Assembly (NCBI GenBank): GCA_903930455.1
Contig: CAIYYT010000091.1
Coordinates: 1 to 36,737, forward strand
Reading direction: 5' to 3'
Source: an uncultured bacterium
GTDB lineage: Bacteria; Zixibacteria; MSB-5A5; CAIYYT01
Length of the DNA stretch: 36,737 nucleotides
Made by a program: the position numbers and the translations under genes. Under the pieces are notes generated by a model that had not been told where the DNA came from, searched no databases, and saw only the letters and a list, made by a program, of their open reading frames with translations. Positions within the stretch are counted from its first letter, which is position 1; every line of letters starts with the position of its first letter. Below, piece after piece: positions 32,460-36,737 of the stretch.

Positions 32460-33605
32460 TTAGAATTTCGCAGTCATGTTAATCTGGATCGAGTTTTTCT
32501 GGTCTTCCAGACTTTCAATAGGATTAACGAGGGGGCTCGGAACCTGAGTCGTCTCTCTGACCATACTGATCGCCAGTTCATATCCTTCGACCGGCGAGTA
32601 CCCAACTCCACCGAGGAAGAATCGCGCATCACCATCCTTCGACTCGTACGGATACAGCGCCTTGTCAAGCTGCGTATGTTTGTCAATCCACTCGTACTTG
32701 GCGAAGAGATAGACCTTGGAAAGCCAAGTTTCGGCAGTCGCCACGTTGACCTTACCCATCAAAGAGATGCCCTTGGCCTTCTCCTGGTTATCCTTAGTAA
32801 TGGCAGTGGTAACGTCTTCTTTGTCCCAGGTCTGGAAGTATTCGACAACAGCGCTGACCCACTTGCGATACTTGATCACGCCAGCCACTTGCATACGATC
32901 TTTCTTGGTGTTCTTGTGGAAATTCTGATCACCTGTGGCCGTATTGGTAATGTTCGGCCAACCTTTGTAATACTGAGCCCAAATACCAGTCTCGCCGAAG
33001 TCGGGGTTCTTGGGCAACGGATAGGCAGCTGCAAAGACGATGAAGTCCTTGTTTCTGTTCATTTCATGATGAGTGAAGCCACCACCGTTCACGATCTGCA
33101 ACGCAACTGTACCGTAGTTGCCGGGGCACTCACCAATGATACTCAAGCCGAGGTCGGCACGCTCGAGATACGAATTCCCTTGGCTGTCTTTCAGTTTGTC
33201 CAAAGACACGGCATCGATGTAGCGCAGACCCCAGGCCTTTTCCACATAGTCAAACCAGAGCAGACTCTGCATACCGAAACGCATGGTAGTGTACTTGATG
33301 AGCTTGTCGCCCTGAATGTAAGCTGACCGGAGGCGGTATTGTAGGCCGTAGTCGTCCATGCTGCTGCGAGGAATCACGTCAATCATCAAATTGGCCGAGA
33401 ATTTCTCGCCTAACTGCTGGTCAAGAATCAGCCGGGCGCGGGTAATGTCAAAGCTGTTGAAATTCTTCCCCTGCCCTTGATTGTTCAGATGCATTTTCCA
33501 GTTGGCAAAAAGCACTCCACCGACCTTGGGTTCTCCTGCTGTCAGGGAATTGGTCGCAAACAAAAAGGCCGTGACAACCAGTAGCAGCAGACAAATCCTT
33601 TTCAT
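32460..33605 (-). CDS. Outer-membrane porin-like beta-barrel protein
   Basis: 381 residues. Signal peptide MKRICLLLLVVTAFLFATNS with cleavage after LTA, then alternating hydrophobic/polar strands throughout (FDITRARLILDQ, AYIQGDKLIKYTTMRFGMQS, LFAKYEWIDKHTQ). The C-terminus NSIQINMTAKF ends in Phe as in outer-membrane barrel proteins. The arrangement suggests a phosphate-selective-porin-like or general porin fold, but I cannot name the substrate. I chose ATG 33605 because GAGGAG lies 5 nt upstream and the signal peptide begins here; a longer frame adds 29 unlikely residues. Monocistronic, with promoter at 33718-33746. Confidence 0.8.
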   Translation of the reverse strand: MKRICLLLLVVTAFLFATNSLTAGEPKVGGVLFANWKMHLNNQGQGKNFNSFDITRARLILDQQLGEKFSANLMIDVIPRSSMDDYGLQYRLRSAYIQGDKLIKYTTMRFGMQSLLWFDYVEKAWGLRYIDAVSLDKLKDSQGNSYLERADLGLSIIGECPGNYGTVALQIVNGGGFTHHEMNRNKDFIVFAAAYPLPKNPDFGETGIWAQYYKGWPNITNTATGDQNFHKNTKKDRMQVAGVIKYRKWVSAVVEYFQTWDKEDVTTAITKDNQEKAKGISLMGKVNVATAETWLSKVYLFAKYEWIDKHTQLDKALYPYESKDGDARFFLGGVGYSPVEGYELAISMVRETTQVPSPLVNPIESLEDQKNSIQINMTAKF

Positions 33606-33717
33606 AGACTCTCCTCGTGTTTCTCTCATTTTGCAATTATTCATTATCAAAGACAGCGATAGCTCTCTCCCATTCAAACCCTTAGCCGCCAAGTCGGACG
33701 GCAGAATCTGAACGGCC

Positions 33718-33746
33718 TATTTAATACAATGCCATATTGATGTCAA
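33718..33746 (-). promoter_or_regulatory. Promoter for the porin-like gene
   Basis: Minus strand TTGACA (33741-33746), 17 bp, TAAATA (33718-33723). About 110 bp of leader precede the ATG. The rest of the 267-bp gap to the SGNH gene shows no gene. Confidence 0.55.
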
Positions 33747-33872
33747 CCATTTTTTTCGTCGGCTAAGCCGCCTTCTGTCTTGGAGCCACCCTCGATTCTG
33801 TAGCCGAGTGTATTCGAAGACAAGCGATTAGCCGTCGTTTGATGAAAGTCATTCCGGAGCAGGTCAGCCATA

Positions 33873-35318
33873 TTATCGCAACGAGCTTGTGATCGACAGC
33901 ACAATCTGCCGAGCGACCAAAGTATGACCAATGCCGGTAGGATGACAGTGATCGACGAAATACTCTCTCTCCGGCAATCCAAGGAAGAGATTCTCCAGAT
34001 CAATCAGCGGAACGCTGTTTGAGGAGCAGAAATCACGCAGCGTTTTATTGTAGCCGGCCTTGATGCGAAGCGAATAGTGATCAAGCTCCTTTGCGTGCTT
34101 CAAGTAGCCGATGGTCTCGGTTGGATTGTAGCGATAGGATTCAACGCCAAGATTGTACCAGGGTGTCGCATTGAGACTGTCGCGACGGAGAGCGGCAAAG
34201 AGGTACTGAACCGAGTCAAGTCCTTGTCGCCAGAGTGACACAGCCAGGTTGTTTTGTAGCCGAGGATCATCGGGTGCTTCGGCAAGTTGCCTGCGATAGA
34301 CTCGCTCTGACACGGCCGGGGCAGTAGTGTCGTTCAGACCCGTTGCATATACACGGCGCGTCCACTGATCGGATGTACCGGGCAGGAGAAGTGTGTCAAG
34401 GCAAAGATCCCAGGGTTTGGCGAGATCCTGTTGCATTCCGTCGGCCATCACCAGCCGTCCCGCGCCGTCCTTACCGCCGGCGAAAAACTTGAATTGGATT
34501 CCGGGGGGCCAGAAATCAGGCGTCGGAATGGAACATGTCATAAGCCTACAGCCGTTCCCATCACACCACGCCTTGATGGCAACCAGATTTTCGCGGAATT
34601 CCTGCATTGATACTCGTTCCTTAATCTCACCGATTGCAGGTGTTGTTTCTTTGAGTTTCAACACAATGCTCTTGAGAAATTGATAGCTGTAGCTCTTGCC
34701 AAGCAGCTTGTTGGGCCAGCCGTAATGCCTGGTCATGTCAAAGAGCTGCCGGTCGGAGAGATAGCCGTTGTACGAAGGGTCATTATTGCCGAAATAGGTG
34801 ACTACCAGATCGGGTTTGAGTTCGTCGCCCCTCAACTCAAGCAGCTTACGACACTGCCAGCTAGTGTATCCGGCAACCGATCCATTAATCACGACTATCT
34901 GACGACCTGTCATTGCCTTCTGTAGAAGAGCGCGAACTTGCCATACGAAGGAGTCAGTAGACGTCGCCAATCCCAATCCCAGCGGCGTGGAATCGCCAAG
35001 GAATAGGATTCGATACTCGTTTGGCTGACGTGGATGGATTTCCGGTCCGGAAAACCCCTGCTTGTTGACATAGATGAACGACGACCGGTAGCCGGGCTTC
35101 ATCTTCCAGAACAGATCTGGATCAGCCTCCTGCATACCCATGAAGGAGTCGAAGAGGTGCATTTGCCAGAGTTTGTACTCGTAGTTGACATCGTCCTTGC
35201 GGGACAAATAGTCAACGGACAAGTGTACGACCAATCGCAACGCCAGCTCGAAAACGATGAACAAGATCGCCAGCGTGATAAGTCCGAACAGGAGATTATG
35301 TTTCGCTGCCGTTGACAC
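33873..35318 (-). CDS. Membrane-anchored SGNH/GDSL-type hydrolase with internal insertion
   Basis: 481 residues. An N-terminal transmembrane anchor (about 9-32) is followed by an SGNH hydrolase core: block I FLGDSTPLG with nucleophile Ser110, block II glycine in INGSVAGYTSW (about 144-154), block III GNND (177-180), and block V DHCHP with D456 and H459. The last block is displaced far from block III by about 250 residues that include a TPR-like stretch (DDPRLQNNLAVSLW, ATPWYNLGVESY). SGNH enzymes are esterases or acyltransferases acting on lipids, sugars or cell-wall polymers; the substrate here is unknown. Starts at GTG, 2 bp after birA, so co-transcribed with it. Confidence 0.85.
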   Translation of the reverse strand: MSTAAKHNLLFGLITLAILFIVFELALRLVVHLSVDYLSRKDDVNYEYKLWQMHLFDSFMGMQEADPDLFWKMKPGYRSSFIYVNKQGFSGPEIHPRQPNEYRILFLGDSTPLGLGLATSTDSFVWQVRALLQKAMTGRQIVVINGSVAGYTSWQCRKLLELRGDELKPDLVVTYFGNNDPSYNGYLSDRQLFDMTRHYGWPNKLLGKSYSYQFLKSIVLKLKETTPAIGEIKERVSMQEFRENLVAIKAWCDGNGCRLMTCSIPTPDFWPPGIQFKFFAGGKDGAGRLVMADGMQQDLAKPWDLCLDTLLLPGTSDQWTRRVYATGLNDTTAPAVSERVYRRQLAEAPDDPRLQNNLAVSLWRQGLDSVQYLFAALRRDSLNATPWYNLGVESYRYNPTETIGYLKHAKELDHYSLRIKAGYNKTLRDFCSSNSVPLIDLENLFLGLPEREYFVDHCHPTGIGHTLVARQIVLSITSSLR

Positions 35319-35320
35319 AG

Positions 35321-36316
35321 CTAATAGCTCTCCGTTAGAGAGATTTCACCCGACGACAATCTTAGGGTTCGCTTGTCGATGTTGACGACGAGGGCGCCGT
35401 CCACATCGATATCAATTGCCGTGCCAACCATAGTTTTGTTGCCATGCCGAACACTGATATGTCTCCCAAGGATCGACGAATAGTCTTTAATCGCCTTGAG
35501 TTGGTCTTTCAGGCCATTCCTGAGAAACTGCAAGTAACGTTTCTCCAAATGTAGCAGGACCTCCTGCACCAGTCTAACACGATCGACCGGACAACCTTGT
35601 TCGATCTGCAGCGACGTGGCCTTATCAGCCAGTTCGGCGGGAAAATCCTTCGGTTCGTGATTGACGTTGATGCCTATTCCGATAACGACGAAGTTAATGC
35701 GGTCAAGCTCCGCAGACAACTCAGTCAGCACTCCGGCGGCTTTCTTGCCGTTGACGAGCACGTCGTTGGGCCATTTGATCATTGCAGATAATCCGGGATA
35801 ATGACGGATTGCTTCTGCGACACTTAGTGCCGCCACGAGGGACAAACCCGGTGCCTGTGCCGGCACAACAGTCGGTCGCAGAATTACGGACAAGTAAATG
35901 CCTAGCTTGGGGGGGGACATCCAGCTGCGTCCTAGCCGACCGCGCCCCGCAGTTTGCCGCCCGGCGATTATGATTGTGCCATCCGGCGCACTCTTGATGG
36001 CATGGCGGTGGGCAACGCCGTTCGTGGAACTAACCGAGCGGAAACCATGGATCTCCTTTCCCAGTACCTGCGCCTTGAGACCACGGGCTATCTCATGGGG
36101 AAAAAGAATATCGGGTGCCGTCTGAAATCTGACTTCACCGCGTCTGCTGGTCTCGAACCGATATCCCCAGCGGAGCAGTTCACTCAGACTCTGATTTACC
36201 TTCTTGATGCTGAGATGAAATCGTTCACCAAGGGATTTTGGCGAAGTCCAGTTCTCGTTCTGGTCCTTCAACAAGTTGAGGATGTCGATTTGAGTCTGTG
36301 TAATGTCGTCAGGCAT
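35321..36316 (-). CDS. birA: Bifunctional biotin ligase / biotin operon repressor
   Basis: 331 residues. N-terminal winged helix (about 1-65, SPKSLGERFHLSIKKVNQSL) typical of the repressor form. The ligase domain has the biotinyl-adenylate motif GRQTAGRGRLGRSW, then KWPNDVLVNGKKAAGVLTE, FVVIGIGINVN and a C-terminal SH3-like domain (DYSSILGRHISVRHGNK). It attaches biotin to carboxylase subunits using ATP, and with its DNA-binding domain could repress biotin genes. It is followed by the SGNH gene in the same transcript. No biotin synthesis gene or BirA-type operator was seen in the window. Confidence 0.95.
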   Translation of the reverse strand: MPDDITQTQIDILNLLKDQNENWTSPKSLGERFHLSIKKVNQSLSELLRWGYRFETSRRGEVRFQTAPDILFPHEIARGLKAQVLGKEIHGFRSVSSTNGVAHRHAIKSAPDGTIIIAGRQTAGRGRLGRSWMSPPKLGIYLSVILRPTVVPAQAPGLSLVAALSVAEAIRHYPGLSAMIKWPNDVLVNGKKAAGVLTELSAELDRINFVVIGIGINVNHEPKDFPAELADKATSLQIEQGCPVDRVRLVQEVLLHLEKRYLQFLRNGLKDQLKAIKDYSSILGRHISVRHGNKTMVGTAIDIDVDGALVVNIDKRTLRLSSGEISLTESY

Positions 36317-36377
36317 GATCGAGGCCTACTGAAGGTGAAGGGACGGCTTGATGTATCGTCCTGACAGTGAATCAGTA

Positions 36378-36406
36378 AACAAAACAAGGCGAGCCATCAA
36401 CTCGCC
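36378..36406 (-). terminator. Rho-independent terminator after glutamine synthetase
   Basis: On the minus strand GGCGAG (36401-36406) pairs with CTCGCC (36388-36393) across a 7-nt loop, followed by TTGTTTTGTTT. It lies about 60 bp past the glnA stop and separates it from birA. Confidence 0.8.
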
Positions 36407-36464
36407 CCTGTTTGGTGTCAAATTACTTTTCACTATCCAGCCCCGGGAATGCATAGCAATAAAA

Positions 36465-36737
36465 TCAGCAACCGTAATAGAGTTCGTACTCGCCGGGCGT
36501 TGGTTGACGGCGGATATTGTCAATATCTCTGCGCTTCTGTATCAGCCAGTTCTCCAGCAAGTCCTCACTAAACACGCCCGCTTCCAGCAGATATTTGTTG
36601 TCGCGCTCCAATGCCGTCAAGGCAACATCGAGAGAAGTCGGCAACTGATGCAGCTTCTTCAGCTCGGCTGCGGAGAGTTGGTCGAGGTTCTTGTCAAGCG
36701 CCAAGCCGGGATCAATCTTGTTCTTTATGCCGTCGAC
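36465..36737 (-). CDS. glnA: Glutamine synthetase type I, C-terminal part (5' end outside window)
   Basis: The last 90 residues of a type I glutamine synthetase, open to the right edge. They read VDGIKNKIDPG, then LDKNLDQLSAAE, LPTSLDVALTALERDN, GVFSEDLLENWLIQKR and the family C-terminus PTPGEYELYYGC, matching the usual HPYEFELYYD ending. The enzyme makes glutamine from glutamate, ammonia and ATP. An adenylylation Tyr cannot be judged because that region (about 70 residues upstream of the C-terminus) has no NLYxL-type tyrosine in the visible segment. It is followed by a terminator. Confidence 0.93.
   Translation of the reverse strand, partial: VDGIKNKIDPGLALDKNLDQLSAAELKKLHQLPTSLDVALTALERDNKYLLEAGVFSEDLLENWLIQKRRDIDNIRRQPTPGEYELYYGC

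Noticed and set aside
32676-33326. Plus-strand open frame of about 216 codons opposite the porin-like gene
   Set aside because: Shadow of a gene with signal peptide, promoter and C-terminal Phe; no ribosome site or domain.
33743-34003. Minus-strand open frame overlapping the end of the SGNH gene
   Set aside because: Out of frame with the SGNH gene, no ribosome site and no recognisable domain.

Overview
This window looks like the chromosome of a diderm (Gram-negative-type) bacterium. The evidence is a TonB/ExbB/ExbD system, a porin-like beta-barrel protein ending in Phe, lipoproteins with lipoboxes, and many cleavable signal peptides. Base composition is moderate (judged by eye, slightly above 50% GC). 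The mixture of a Rex repressor, a BatA-like vWA protein, a fused E1 dehydrogenase, an Aquifex-type aconitase and many TonB-domain and TPR proteins suggests an uncultured FCB-group lineage, for example Zixibacteria-like. That placement is inference from gene content only. The window is densely coding; I saw no tRNA, rRNA, CRISPR array, insertion sequence or phage gene.

Layout. 1-1692 (-): an E1 alpha/beta 2-oxoacid dehydrogenase, cut by the left edge. 1849-10203 (-): a tightly packed operon gcvT, comB, TPR protein, BatA-like vWA protein, ABC-F ATPase, flavodoxin-like reductase, with a good sigma70 promoter at 10265-10293. 10445-12373 (-): aconitase with its own terminator. 12721-14805 (-): three TonB-domain genes and a possible 40-residue ORF. 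15052-20507 (-): an energy-transduction operon (small membrane protein, TPR protein, unknown membrane protein, ExbB, two ExbDs, TonB) closed by a strong terminator. 20901-26109 (-): an operon of lipoprotein, short citrate synthase/citryl-CoA lyase, lipoprotein and DinG-type helicase. 26273-30613 (+): a divergent four-gene 2-oxoacid:ferredoxin-oxidoreductase-like operon. 30801-31941 (+): rex plus a small exported protein. 32460-33605 (-): porin-like protein. 33873-36316 (-): SGNH hydrolase and BirA. 36465-36737 (-): 3' end of glutamine synthetase.

How it fits together. Aconitase, the citrate synthase/citryl-CoA lyase and the oxidoreductase cluster point to central carbon and redox metabolism. 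A Rex-type operator (TTGTGA-N6-TCACAT) lies between two outward-facing promoters that drive the citrate-synthase operon and the oxidoreductase operon. A perfect Rex operator precedes rex itself. The NADH/NAD+ sensor Rex therefore probably controls this block.

Most notable observation. The alpha and beta subunits of the oxidoreductase cluster are well conserved over their length and sit in an intact, translationally coupled operon. Yet the residues expected to bind or activate thiamine pyrophosphate are replaced: the alpha VESEHS glutamate is Ala, the alpha YPITP threonine is Val, the beta GDG motif is GGS, and the following NTG/TP loop is rewritten. This looks like a repurposed POR-like complex that does not do classical 2-oxoacid chemistry, attached to an FAD/NAD(P)H/2[4Fe-4S] subunit and probably under Rex control.
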